25,678 nucleotides of DNA from positions 1 to 25,678 of the forward strand of contig CAUYUJ010009504.1 in NCBI GenBank assembly GCA_963575745.1. Direction: 5' to 3'. This DNA comes from Prorocentrum cordatum. Taxonomy: Eukaryota; Sar; Dinophyceae; Prorocentrales; Prorocentraceae. The first letter of the stretch is position 1, and each line of letters begins with the position of its first letter. Shown here in pieces: positions 1 to 8,596 of this stretch. The notes below the pieces were generated by a model. That model saw only the letters and a list, made by a program, of their open reading frames with translations, had not been told where the DNA came from and ran no database searches. The position numbers were made by a program, and so were the translations under genes.

Positions 1-470
1 GGCGGCGGCGTCGGCGTCGGCATCGGCGTCAGCGTCGGCGTCGACGTCGGCGTCGGCGTTGCGCTGTCGCCGTCGCCGTCGGCGTCGTCGTTGCCGCCGC
101 TGTCGTCGTCGTCGTCGTCGGCGTCGGCGTCGGCGTTGGCGTCGGCTGCGTCGTCGCGTCGTCGTCGTCGACGTCGTCGTTCGTCCCGTCGTCGTCGTCT
201 TCGTCGTCGTCGTCGTCGGCGACGCCGTCGGCGTCGGCGTCGGCTTCAGTGGTCGTCGTCGTCGCCGTTCGTCGGGCGTCGTCGTCGTCGTCGCCGTCGT
301 GGTCGTGGTCGTCGTCGTCGTCGTCGCCGTCGTCGGCGTGGCGTCGGGGGGCCGTCGGGTCGGCGTCGGCGTCGACGTAGGCCGTCGGCGTCGTTGGCAG
401 TCGGCGTCGCGTCGGCGGTCGTCGTCGTTCGTTTCGTCGTCGTCGTCGGCCGGCAGTCGGTCGTCGTCGG

Positions 471-502
<32 letters not shown>

Positions 503-609
503 TGGCGTCGTCGCCGTCGCCGTCGCCGTCGCCGTCGACGTCGCCGTCACCGTCGCCGTCGCCGTCGCCGTCGGCGTCGTCCTCGTCCTCGTCGTCGGCG
601 TCGCCGTCG

Positions 610-664
<55 letters not shown>

Positions 665-924
665 CGTCGCCGTCGCCGTCGCTGTGGTCGCCGCCCTCGC
701 TTCCGTAGTCGCCGGCGCCGTTGTCGTCGCCGTCGCCGTCGGCACCGTCGCCGTCGCTGTCGCCGCTGTCGTGGTGGTGGTGGTGGTCGTCGTCGTCGTC
801 GTCGGCTCCGCCGGCACCGTCGGCGTCGGCGTCGGCGGTCGGCTTCGTCGTCGTCGTCGGCGTCGGCGTCGGCGTCGTTGTCGGCGTCGTCGTCGTCGTC
901 GTCGTCGGCGTCGGCGTCGGCGTG

Positions 925-960
<36 letters not shown>

Positions 961-984
961 TCGGCGTCGGGGGCGTCGGCGTCG

Positions 985-1017
<33 letters not shown>

Positions 1018-1028
1018 GCGTCGGCGTT

Positions 1029-1073
<45 letters not shown>

Positions 1074-1082
1074 GTCGGCGTC

Positions 1083-1118
<36 letters not shown>

Positions 1119-1211
1119 ATCGTCGGCGTCGCTGCCGCCGTCGCCGTCGCTGTCGCCGTCGCCGTCGCCGTCGGCGTCGGCGTCGGCGGTCGGCTTCGTC
1201 GTCGTCGTCGG

Positions 1212-1243
<32 letters not shown>

Positions 1244-1262
1244 TCGCTGTCGTGGTGGTCGT
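1..1262. repeat. Long (TCG/GTC)n trinucleotide tract with GGCGTC hexamer blocks
   Basis: Almost every base belongs to interspersed GTC, TCG, GCCGTC and GGCGTC units. CpG-rich triplets alternate with hexamer runs, for example around 478-510 and 1020-1080. Because the unit is three bases long, several frames on both strands stay open and would encode poly-Arg, poly-Ser/Ala, poly-Val/Gly or poly-Asp/Thr. I read these as artefacts of the repeat. The tract runs off the left edge, so its full length is unknown. Confidence 0.95.
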
Positions 1263-1428
1263 GGCCCGTGCCCGCCAGCGAGGCCCATGCGGCCGCTGCC
1301 GCGGCCGCGGGGGCCCCGCAGTTCGCCGCCGTGTCGGGGTGCGGCGCGCCGTCTGCGGCGAGGGCCGCCCACGCGCTGCAGGCTGCCCCCCTCCACCTTC
1401 GGGGGTCAAGGACGGGTGTCGGTTCGAG
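1263..1428. other. Short GC-rich spacer
   Basis: About 165 bases of mixed GC-rich sequence separate the TCG tract from the GGA tract. I see no gene, palindrome or regulatory motif here that I can support. Confidence 0.6.
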
Positions 1429-1672
1429 ATGGAGGAGGAGGAGGAGGAGGAGGAGGAGGAGGAGGAGGAGGAGGAGGAGGAGGAGGAGGAGGAGGAGGAG
1501 GAAGGAGGAAGGAGGAAGGACGAAGGAGGAGGAGGAGGAGGAGGAGGAGGAGGAGGAGGAGGAGGAGGAGGAGGAGGAGGAGGAGAAGGGGGGGGGAGGA
1601 GGAGGATGATGAGGAGGAGGAGGAGGAGGAGGAAGAGGATGAGGAGGAGGAGGAGGAGGAGGAGGAGGAGGA
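1429..1672 (+). repeat. (GGA)n polypurine tract
   Basis: Nearly uninterrupted GAG/GGA triplets with a few GAAGGA, GGGG and GATGAT interruptions (about 1500-1520 and 1587-1610). The plus strand is almost pure purine. Such tracts are known in general to be prone to triplex, G-quadruplex and replication slippage. Apparent poly-Glu and poly-Arg frames are repeat artefacts. Confidence 0.95.
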
Positions 1673-1902
1673 CCAGCAGGCGTCCAAGTCGTGCAACCGA
1701 TGACGGGAGGACGGGCCAGCATTGGGCCAAGCTCGCCTCACGCACCACGTGCACGCGTGAGGTCAGATTGGGCCGTGCCTGCGCGAAGCGCGGGAAAATC
1801 AAACTGTAGAGCGATCCATCGATGCACACCACATACATTGTATCGCTGCCTGCTGCGAGCTAGGGGGTGTTCAGATGGGCCTAGATACTCGTCACCACTA
1901 AC

Positions 1903-2148
1903 CTTGCAGTAGGCGACCTGTCCAAGCGACACCTGATAGGAGACACACAGGGTGCACACCATAGCACCGCGGGTCACCAAAACTTGGTGCCCATTGAGCC
2001 CGACAATAGCTTCATCAAGCGGCGCACCGACACCCTCGGGCCCCTGATTCGCGTGATCAGAACCCTCGTCGCCAAGAAACGCATTAGAACATTCTAACGC
2101 CGTCGTCATGATACATATGATTATATAGTCGATCATGATGCGTAGCAC
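1903..2148 (-). CDS. Candidate exon of an unrecognised protein
   Basis: The minus-strand frame has ordinary amino-acid composition with Cys, Val, Gly, Asp and Gln well mixed, unlike the repeat-derived frames around it. Two starts are possible: the ATG at 2148, or an ATG at 2109 that opens Met-Thr-Thr-Ala-Leu-Glu-Cys. The reading reaches ...Val-Ala-Tyr-Cys-Lys and then meets CAAG|GTTAGT, a good spliceosomal donor with the last exonic base at 1903. The frame stays open past that point to 1738, so splicing is inferred and not required. I recognise no domain, signal peptide or membrane segment. An alternative is that this is a chance frame in non-coding DNA. Confidence 0.3.
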
Positions 2149-2404
2149 GTGCTAGCATTAAAGACGAAGAACAAGCGACACGTCCGCACAGCATGCCCGC
2201 AACTCGCCGCACAGATGTGAGCTCGGCTGGGCTGGCTCCCAGCTCTGCCACTCCATGGCCTGCTGCGGGGAACAGCCCTGTGCACCACAGGGCCGTAACT
2301 TGACCAGCTGCAGCTTTCCTTTTCACGCGAAGCCGAGGAAATTGATCGCGAAGTTTGTCAAGACGAACCTGGGCTTGCTTACGAGCTGGCCGAACCGGAC
2401 TCAT
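2084..2404 (-). CDS. Unrecognised basic open frame, possible exon or decayed fragment
   Basis: The 106-codon frame starts at the only in-frame ATG. The frame is open upstream to a TGA at 2503-2501, and that upstream part is also protein-like, rich in Lys and Arg with an Ala-Lys-Lys-Trp-Ile-Arg stretch. The first 35 residues read as a basic amphipathic helix with Gln-Val-Arg-Leu-Asp-Lys-Leu-Arg-Asp near residues 12-20. The C-terminal half looks less coding and overlaps the neighbouring exon candidate out of frame, so both cannot be entirely right. I recognise no family. A degraded gene piece or a chance frame are both possible. Confidence 0.2.
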   Translation of the reverse strand: MSPVRPARKQAQVRLDKLRDQFPRLRVKRKAAAGQVTALWCTGLFPAAGHGVAELGASPAELTSVRRVAGMLCGRVACSSSLMLARATHHDRLYNHMYHDDGVRMF

Positions 2405-2504
2405 CTCATGTCCGAGGTTTCGAATCCACTTTTTGGCTGTGAGTTTTGTTTGCTTCGCCTTTCGTCGAAAGGAAGATCGGGCTCGCTTGGTGGTGGCCAG
2501 TCAG

Positions 2505-3480
2505 CCCGACTTCTCAGGCTTGATCAGCAGGCCAAGCTCTCTCACCTCAAGCACAAAACCGTATAGTACTACACGATGTAGCTCAGCTGCCTCACGCAGA
2601 TCTGAGCCAATCCATCGAAACGTATTATCGTATCCTAGCGTACGGGGTATGACACTGCCATGTTGCACATGTACCCGATGTACAGCACGAAATGTAAGTA
2701 CTGTAAGCAGTGTGTTAGCGTGCGTGCAGCCAGCTTATATATTCCCTGTCTGGACATCGTTGGACTGCTCCAGCTGCCGTGCGCTTTGAGGACCCCAGGC
2801 TGCACATCGTTTTCAAGAAGCGCTCATGTATCAGTCGCGAAGGAGCTTGCAACGCTTGCGCTTCTCTCGATGGGGCAGTCCAAAAGCACTTCCGCAGCAA
2901 GGGAGCTCCATCCCCTTTCCTTTTAACTGACTCCCCCCTGTCATTCGTTCTCAACATTCATTCCAACACCTATCAGGCTTGAGGCAGGTACGTGTCCAAG
3001 ACGCGGCTCTCGCTTGAGAGTTCTTCAAGTCTAACGACTCGAAATTATTCAATAGTTTGGGTGGGGGTGGGTGGGTAGGCCACGTCACGATTCGCGCCAC
3101 GCGACGTCTGGGGATGCCTCGGAATGCCTCATTCCCACACGGCGCCGGTGCGAATTGTGACGCGACCAGGGGCAGGGGGGGCGGCGGGGCCGGCCACGGG
3201 CGCTGTCGCGTCGCGAAGAAGGGTGCAGCGGGCTCAAGCTGGCTCGGCATGAAGAGCCGCTCCCCTCCGGGGGCCCGCGCCGCGAGAGAGCCACGAGCGC
3301 CGAGGCCCGCGTCCGCCTCGCCGCGAGCGGTGTCCGAGCGCTCTGCAGGCGGGTGCATGCGCGTCCCCCAATCGCTGCCCGCTGGGCCCCCCCCAGGGGT
3401 CTGCCGCTGCGTGGTCGCGGGCCACCTGGCATCAGCCGTCCCCCGGTCGTCGTCTCGCGTCGCCCACGTCACATCCAGCT
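2505..3480. other. Ordinary-complexity intergenic sequence with no convincing gene
   Basis: Mixed composition to about 3050, then GC-rich. A minus-strand frame at 2951-3472 (173 codons) and a plus-strand frame at 3057-3671 overlap each other. Neither has a recognisable motif, and the plus frame runs into the TCC tract. An imperfect inverted repeat lies at 3083-3098 and 3147-3162 (14 of 16 positions pair), with a small perfect hairpin between the arms (GGAATG/CATTCC). Nothing else here is supportable. Confidence 0.5.
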
Positions 3481-3489
3481 CGCGCCTGC

Positions 3490-3660
3490 ACCTGCACGAA
3501 GGCTCCCCCTTCCTCCTCCCTCCTGCCTCCTCCCTCCCTCCTGCCTCCTTCCTCCTCCCTCCCTTCCTCCCTCTCTCCCTTCCTCCCTCCCCTGCCCCCC
3601 CCCTCCCCTCTTCCTCCTCCTTCTCCTCCTCCTCCTCCTCCTCCTCCTCCTCCTGTCCTT
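3490..3660 (-). repeat. (TCC)n polypyrimidine tract, GGA on the minus strand
   Basis: Runs of CCTCC, TTCCTCC and CTCCTCCT form a degenerate then pure (CTC)n array, purest at about 3612-3655. It is the clearest GGA-type tract in the window whose purine strand is the minus strand. Leucine- and serine-rich frames across it are artefacts. Confidence 0.9.
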
Positions 3661-3681
3661 CCTATCTTTGAGAACACATAA

Positions 3682-3755
3682 GGGACGATTGCTTAGCGTA
3701 CCTCGCCGCAAGTCCTTGCGCACCACGCTCTGGCGTGACACGCTAAGGACGTCCC
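3682..3755. other. Branched palindrome: outer stem enclosing two hairpins
   Basis: GGGACG (3682-3687) pairs with CGTCCC (3750-3755), and CTTAGCGT (3692-3699) pairs with ACGCTAAG (3740-3747). Enclosed between them are CGCAA/TTGCG (3707-3711 and 3716-3720, 4-nt loop) and CACGC/GCGTG (3724-3728 and 3733-3737, 4-nt loop). The result is a three-way junction of about 74 nt with all listed pairs Watson-Crick. It is not a tRNA: it has two internal arms instead of three and no recognisable A or B box. It could be a structured RNA, a cruciform or a transposon end. Confidence 0.55.
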
Positions 3756-3837
3756 GCTCCCCAAGCGTCAACGATCCGAGCTGTTCCGAGCCGCTCTTCT
3801 CGCTAAGCAGGGCGACGCGCTATCAGCTTGCACAGCA

Positions 3838-3872
3838 TAGCGGGTCACAGGTGCCGCCGCTGCGACCCGCTA
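3838..3872. other. Perfect 9-bp stem hairpin carrying the CGCTAAG motif
   Basis: TAGCGGGTC (3838-3846) is the exact reverse complement of GACCCGCTA (3864-3872), with a 17-nt loop. The downstream arm overlaps CGCTAAG (3868-3874). The same heptamer occurs at 3741-3747 and 3801-3807, and its complement CTTAGCG at 3692-3698, so four copies fall within about 180 bp. Confidence 0.5.
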
Positions 3873-3883
3873 AGAACAACTTC

Positions 3884-4075
3884 TCACCACAAGACTGGCG
3901 TCCTCGTGTGACCCTTGCCTCCAGCGGCCGTTTCGGGACCATTCGGACCCAGAGCGCTCTCGGCGAGGCGCAGCTGCTGGAAACCATCCAGAGGCCGCAA
4001 AGCCTCCTGGAGCCTGCGAAAGTGCTCGAGGACCTCGAGCCTCGAACCCTTGCCTCCGGGACCCGTTTCGTTCAT
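3884..4075 (-). CDS. Short unrecognised helical open frame
   Basis: The 63-codon frame is predicted mostly helical. Its middle, about residues 11-40, alternates Leu, Glu, Arg and Gln (Leu-Glu-Val-Leu-Glu-His-Phe-Arg-Arg-Leu-Gln near 13-23), as in an amphipathic or short coiled-coil helix. It starts 43 bases from the inverted-repeat element at 4118, which lies upstream with respect to this strand. No family is recognised and no splice signal was found that would extend it. It may be an exon or a chance frame. Confidence 0.18.
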   Translation of the reverse strand: MNETGPGGKGSRLEVLEHFRRLQEALRPLDGFQQLRLAESALGPNGPETAAGGKGHTRTPVLW

Positions 4076-4117
4076 GCCAAGGCTCCAGACATCTGACGTC
4101 GTGACCTGTTCACAACC

Positions 4118-4293
4118 TCACCCTTCACCAAACCACCCCAACCCAACTCGAAGGCTTCACTTTGCCCTCCATTTCCAGTTGGGGGGGGTCTGAGAACACT
4201 GAAAAAACACATGGAACCCGTACCCCCCCCAACCCGAAATTCGGGTCAGATTCGGGCCTTCGGGTTGGGTTGGGGTGGTCTGATAGGTAGTCA
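4118..4293. mobile_element. MITE-like element, copy A (176 bp)
   Basis: Terminal inverted repeats of 36 bp share the core ACCACCCCAACCCAAC; 27 of 36 positions pair in this copy. The element starts TCACC and ends AGTCA, and is flanked immediately by the 5-bp direct repeat CAACC (4113-4117 and 4294-4298). Inside, a G8 run near 4182 faces a C8 run near 4225, giving a second nested stem, and the right half contains AACCCGAAATTCGGGT. There is no coding capacity. Its full-length relative is at 7521-7689. The combination fits a non-autonomous DNA transposon moved by a transposase not seen here. Superfamily is not assignable from a 5-bp duplication alone. Confidence 0.75.
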
Positions 4294-5002
4294 CAACCTG
4301 GCTCCCCACAGTCTGGAACCCTCCCTGGGGGCCGTTTTTTCGGACGGTCCTGGGGCCTCGGCAGGGCCCCAGGGGGGCTGAACACTGCCACAGACCTTCC
4401 GTCGCAGTCATTGCGCGACGTGAGGATGTCAGGCATTGGCCTCCACGTGGATGGAGGAGGAGGGAGGAGGGAGGGAGGGAGGGCAGGAGGAGGGAGGACG
4501 GATGAGGGAGGAGGGAGGATAGAGGAGAGCGGAGGGAGGAGGGAGGAGGAAGCATCGAGCATCGAGCCATCTGGCGTAGCCGTTGAAAGGACAATCACGG
4601 ATGGCCGCTCAGCTCGACTGAGAAGCTTCGGCCACGACCTGGTCGAACGGGATGGCGGCAATGATGACCATGCTCACGCACGCGCACCGCGAACAGTACC
4701 AGGGATCACATCTGCTTGCACTCGGGGGAAGCTGTCGGCGGCGGCGGCGCGGGGGGCGCCGCCGCTGCCGTGTCGGCGAGGGCCTGCCCCAACCCACCCA
4801 GCGCGGTATCTGAGCAGTGTCGACCATTTCCCGCAGCGCGTCGCCGAGGCGGTGGCGGTGACTGCCGAAGGTGCGGTCGAGCCTCTGCTGCACCGCTGTT
4901 GCAGCAGGGCGCGGCCCTGCGCCTCCAGCCCCCCCTCCGAGCTCCGCAGCGTCACCTCTACGCACTGGTCCGTACGCACATGAGCAAGCCGGCTCGAGCA
5001 GT
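4294..5002. other. GC-rich spacer with a GGA patch and weak minus-strand frames
   Basis: A degenerate (GGA)n stretch covers about 4450-4552. From 4674 to 4979 a minus-strand frame opens with Met-Arg-Thr-Asp-Gln-Cys and looks protein-like for about 28 residues. After that the neighbouring minus frame looks more natural (Leu-Asp-Arg-Thr-Phe-Gly...), which hints at a frameshift or a chance pair. I cannot support a gene here. Confidence 0.4.
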
Positions 5003-5008
5003 AGAGGT

Positions 5009-5175
5009 TCAGCCACGCGCAGAGGGGGGTGGGGGGAGGGGGGAGGGCTTCTTAGAAGCACCCCTGCTTCTTAGAAGGCGCGGGCCTTATCTATAGATGT
5101 AAGGCCGGCGCCTTCTAAGCAGCCTGCTTCTAAGAAGCCTTCCCCCCTCCCCCCACCCCCTTGTGCGCGCCGCCA
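5009..5175. mobile_element. Foldback / long-TIR element (167 bp), different family
   Basis: Two arms of about 70-80 bp are near-perfect reverse complements around a 10-nt loop at 5090-5099 (TCTATAGATG). Each arm holds a G-rich block (GGGGGGTGGGGGGAGG on the left), then two copies of a CTTCTTAGAAG-type palindrome (one shortened in the right arm), then a GGCCTTA stem. The right arm lacks about three bases and has a few substitutions. The 6-bp direct repeat AGAGGT lies exactly at both outer edges (5003-5008 and 5176-5181), as expected of a target-site duplication. No coding capacity is seen. It shares no sequence with the element at 4118. Confidence 0.65.
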
Positions 5176-5217
5176 AGAGGTCTCGTCTGCTAGTGGAAGG
5201 CTTGAGCCAACATGGCC

Positions 5218-5440
5218 ACGGAGGAGGGAGGAGGGACTCGATCGGGTCGGATCGGAAGGGCTCGCGACCGATCCGGTCCCTGGGTGGAGGAGGAGGAGGA
5301 GGCGGAGCCTAGGGGTCTTCCGGAGGGAGGAGGGAGGAGGCAGGAGGAGGAGGGAGGAGGGAGGAGGGAGGTGGGAGGAGGAAGGAGGCAGGAGTGAGGG
5401 CGGAAGGGGGAGGAGGGGGGAGGAGGGGAGAGGGGGGGCA
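5218..5440 (+). repeat. Degenerate (GGA)n tract
   Basis: GGAGGAGG runs, densest at 5286-5300 and 5320-5438, mixed with GGGAGG variants. It begins loosely at about 5218 around a short unique piece (5236-5283). Confidence 0.85.
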
Positions 5441-5850
5441 TGATGATGGTGATGATGATGCTGATTCGGATGATGCTTCTGATGATGATGATTATGATGA
5501 TGCTTCTGATGATGATGATAGTGATGATGATGAGGAGGAGGAGGATGGATGATGCTGCTGCTGATGGTGATGATGATGAGGATGCTGATGAGGATGACGA
5601 TGATGATGCAGATTCTGATATATATATATATGATGATGATGATACTGCTGCTGCTGATGATGATGCTGACGATGATGATGATGCTGGTGACGATGATGCT
5701 AATGCTGATGCTGATGCTGATGATGCTGACGATGATGATGGTGATGCTGATGACGATGCTGCTGCTGACGATGCTGATGACGATGCTGCTGCTGCTGATT
5801 ATGATGATTATCATTATTACTATGATGGTGATTCTTGTTTTTAGCATTCT
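5441..5850 (+). repeat. (GAT)n / GATGCTGCT compound triplet array
   Basis: GATGAT triplets alternate with GCTGCT and GACGAT blocks over about 400 bases, with a (TA)n insert near 5617-5631. Frames give poly-Asp, poly-Met/Leu or poly-Ile/His and are repeat by-products. Confidence 0.9.
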
Positions 5851-6017
5851 GATGATGATCCACACATTTGAAGAGTGCAACTAATTCTTTGGTTGCAGCT
5901 CTCGTAGCAGACCGATCTCAGGCGTCTAGTTACTTTAGACTAGCGCTCCTGATGATTTCCTGTCGATAGGCGTGCATCCCAGCTCCATAGCTCGCCTACA
6001 GTTCAAATTAATAAGCA
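5851..6017. other. Short unique spacer between two triplet arrays
   Basis: About 165 bases of mixed, relatively AT-rich sequence. A perfect 6-bp hairpin (TGCAAC/GTTGCA) lies near 5877-5898. Nothing else can be supported. Confidence 0.5.
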
Positions 6018-6205
6018 ATGAACATTCTTGTCGTTGTTGTTGTTGGTGGTGGTGGTGGTGTTGTTGGTGTTGTTGTTGTTGTTGTTGTAGTTGTTGTTGG
6101 TTTCGTCGTTGCTGTTGTTGTTGTTGATGAGGGTGATGATAATGAGGAGGATGATAATGATGATGCTGATGATGATGAGGATGACAATGACGATGACGAT
6201 GATGG

Positions 6206-6245
<40 letters not shown>

Positions 6246-6250
6246 CATGA

Positions 6251-6297
<47 letters not shown>

Positions 6298-6325
6298 ATG
6301 ATGATGATGCTGATGATGGTGGTGG

Positions 6326-6370
<45 letters not shown>

Positions 6371-6485
6371 GTTTGAGGATGAGGATTAAGACGAGGATGG
6401 GGATGAGGATGAGGACGATGGATGGTGATGATGGATGAGGAGGCGGAGGCGGAGGCGGAGGAGGAGGAGGAGGCGGAGGAGGACT
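6018..6485 (+). repeat. (GTT)n then (GAT)n then (GGA)n compound tract
   Basis: GTTGTT/GGTGGT triplets (about 6030-6125) pass into GATGAT triplets (about 6125-6425, with a GGTGGT block near 6269-6293) and then GGAGGC/GGAGGA (about 6434-6483). Poly-His, poly-Asp and poly-Ile frames are artefacts. Confidence 0.92.
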
Positions 6486-7520
6486 GGTCTCCTCTGGCCA
6501 CCTCTGCCTCGCACGCCTCCCCGCGGCCGAGGGCGCCTGCGGAAGCCCGCGCCCCCGCCGGGAGCCGGTCCCGCTCCGGCACGTCCGCCAGCAGTCCTTG
6601 GCTGGGGGCGACCTGCCTATTTGCCCAGTCCTCCAGCGGTCACTACAGTCCAAGTTGATAGTAAGGATGATCGACTTCCCAAGGGTACCCTTGCATCCTT
6701 GCCTCTTCTGTCATCCTGTTTCCATTCTCAACCATTTTCGATGGCCAGCCCCTCTCGAAAAGCTTCGGCATGGGCGTCCAAGGCCCATGCATCCTTACCG
6801 CGCATCCTTACCATCAGCTTTGATTGTATCGTTTAACTTATCCCCATCCCCACCAGGCCATGGCTTCTCAGCCCCGCCATCCCACCGCCCCAGTTGGGGA
6901 TGGGCCCCTCGGAACCCGAAGGGAGCAGCTAAGATCCCCATGTAGTGAGGTAAATCGGCCAGTGAGGCTCACCCAGGCCACGCCAGTGGGGATAGGAATG
7001 TATTCAACGATGCTCAAGCGGGCACCCTTGGGCCTAGGCGCCCCGGACGTCCCGTGAGATTCAGGCGTTGCAATTTTGCCACGCCAGGCGTTTTCGCCCC
7101 CAGCTTCGGGCGCCAGGTTCATCACTGGTCGATCGGGCTCCAGACATGCAGCAGGAAGATGTGGTCTGGGCCTCCAGTCGTGTCTTTCCGCGATGTTGCA
7201 TATCTTCGCAACGTCGGACCTTGGGGTCTGGGTGCCTCCAAGAGATGAGAGTAGATCGAGGCTCAGGAAGGGAAAAACACACAGACACAATTGATCGTCG
7301 ATTCCCAGAAAATATGGGAAAATGTGGGAAGTGGGGGGGAAGACAAAAACCCAGAAAGTATGGGAAAATATAGGGAATCCCTTGATTTGTGTGTACGTAT
7401 TTGTGTGTCCTAGGGCCCCTTCAGAGGCGGCCACGCAGGCTGGTGTCGGGCGCCCTTGCCAGCAAGACAGTCGGCACGGGGCGAGACGCTGGCCCGGGGC
7501 AGGGGGTCGAGGTATGCCCA
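6486..7520. other. Ordinary-complexity sequence with one unsupported minus-strand frame
   Basis: Mixed composition. A 249-codon minus-strand frame runs from 7617 to 6868. Its first 30 or so codons lie inside the MITE-like element and its last 200 codons look moderately protein-like, but it shows no family motif. At about 7302-7380 there is an imperfect tandem pair built on CCCAGAAARTATGGGAAAAT. I do not call a gene here; a weak exon on the minus strand is possible. Confidence 0.4.
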
Positions 7521-7689
7521 TCACCACCCACCAAACCACCCCAACCCAACCCGAAGGCTCAGATTTACCCTCCATTTCCAGTGGGGGGGGGGTCGGGAAA
7601 CGTCGACAAAAACACACGTGGAACCCCTACCCCCCCCAACCCGAAATTCGGGTCTTCGGGTTGGGTTGGGGTGGTCTGGTGGGCAGTCA
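7521..7689. mobile_element. MITE-like element, copy B (169 bp)
   Basis: This is the better-preserved relative of the element at 4118. Its 36-bp terminal inverted repeats pair at 32 of 36 positions. It is flanked immediately by the 5-bp direct repeat GCCCA (7516-7520 and 7690-7694), a different sequence from the CAACC at copy A, as expected if each insertion duplicated its own target. Internal sequence (CCCTCCATTTCCAGT, the G-run, AACCCGAAATTCGGGT) is shared with copy A. Copy A has extra bases near the right end where the CGGGT motif is repeated. It is non-coding. Confidence 0.8.
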
Positions 7690-7952
7690 GCCCAGGGGCC
7701 CATGCGCAGAAAGAGGCGACGTGCCCGATGTCCGGGGCTGCCCCGTTTTACGCTGGGCGCCTTCGCCCGGGTTGCGGGCCCCGGATCGATTCGGCTCGAC
7801 GACTGCCGCAGACAGATGGGGCCGAGGGCGCCTTGCGTGTTCGCTCGCGGCGCTGCATCTGCCGCAAGACGTCGGATCTCCGGGGCGCTCTTCGTCGCGT
7901 TTTGCCTCCGGAGGCCTCTCCCGGGCCCCAGGGCCAACAGGAGTGATCCGAG

Positions 7953-8471
7953 ATGATGAACGGGTTCGGAGGAGGGGTTGTCGAGGATCGAGGGTCGAGA
8001 ATCGAGGGTCGAGGTCGAGGAAGAAGGGCCGAGGATCGAGAGTTTCGTGGTCCACGGGTCGAAATAGTGAATCCGCCGGAGGTCTGGGTCCCCGAGGCCG
8101 AGACTTCTCCACTGCCGCCGCCTCGGGAGCCCGATCCCCCTGTGAGAATGAGTGAGGCAGCGGGCGTGGGCCTCGTTGGGCCCGCTGCCCAGGAGTGTCT
8201 GTGGTGCGACCGTGCGGTTCAGGAATTCGCCGAGGGGGGTGGGTCGCAGCGCCCCACTGGGGAATGGACGAGCCTCCCCGGTTTGTCACCGTCGACGCCG
8301 CGCGGGGCCGCAGCCAGCGAGGTTTTGTTGACCGCCTTGGCCCGACTCGCGCTTGAAGAATCGTCTGGTTGCCATGTCCGCTGCCTCCGGAAGGCCCGGC
8401 AGATCGGGCCCCCGAGCCAGGTCGGGCGTGCCCTCTACAGGAGGAAAATCCCCCAAAGGGCCAACACATAG
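7953..8471 (+). CDS. Unrecognised 172-codon open frame
   Basis: The frame begins at tandem ATGs. Its first 35 residues are Arg/Gly-rich and come from a small GAGGATCGAGGGTCGAG repeat. From about residue 43 the composition becomes ordinary, with a Pro-rich linker (about 51-63), a Cys-Leu-Trp-Cys-Asp motif (about 83-87) and a helical stretch near 121-140 ending in a basic, Cys-containing tail. The Cys-x-x-Cys-like pair and basic tail are suggestive only. A minus-strand frame (8469-7687) overlaps all of it, so GC-rich stop-poor sequence is a real alternative. No start context or intron signal decides the matter. Confidence 0.25.
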   Translation: MMNGFGGGVVEDRGSRIEGRGRGRRAEDREFRGPRVEIVNPPEVWVPEAETSPLPPPREPDPPVRMSEAAGVGLVGPAAQECLWCDRAVQEFAEGGGSQRPTGEWTSLPGLSPSTPRGAAASEVLLTALARLALEESSGCHVRCLRKARQIGPPSQVGRALYRRKIPQRANT

Positions 8472-8596
8472 TCTGGGGGCGATTTGATGATTGTGTTTTT
8501 GGCTATCTGTGAGTATTGTTTGGCATTTTTTTATTCCCTACCTAGGCTCTGCCTAGAGGGTTCTTACTCTCTTAGCTTAAAGGGGCCGGGCAGTGC

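Noticed and set aside
29-1838. Open frames of up to 530 codons on both strands
   Set aside because: They follow the TCG and GGA repeats and give poly-Arg, poly-Ser, poly-Asp or poly-Pro in whichever frame is chosen. Simultaneous openness in several frames is a repeat property, not coding evidence.
1897-1909. CTAAC branch point plus TTGCAG acceptor on the plus strand
   Set aside because: The branch point would be only a few bases from the acceptor, and the same bases make a better donor on the minus strand, in phase with a protein-like frame.
2988-2995. CAG|GTACGT splice donor on the plus strand
   Set aside because: It is a good match, but no convincing plus-strand exon ends there.
3682-3755. 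tRNA gene
   Set aside because: The length is close to a tRNA, but there are two internal arms instead of three, no recognisable T-arm sequence and a bulged outer stem.
5441-6485. Poly-Asp, poly-His or poly-Ile proteins
   Set aside because: Pure consequence of GAT triplets read in different frames.
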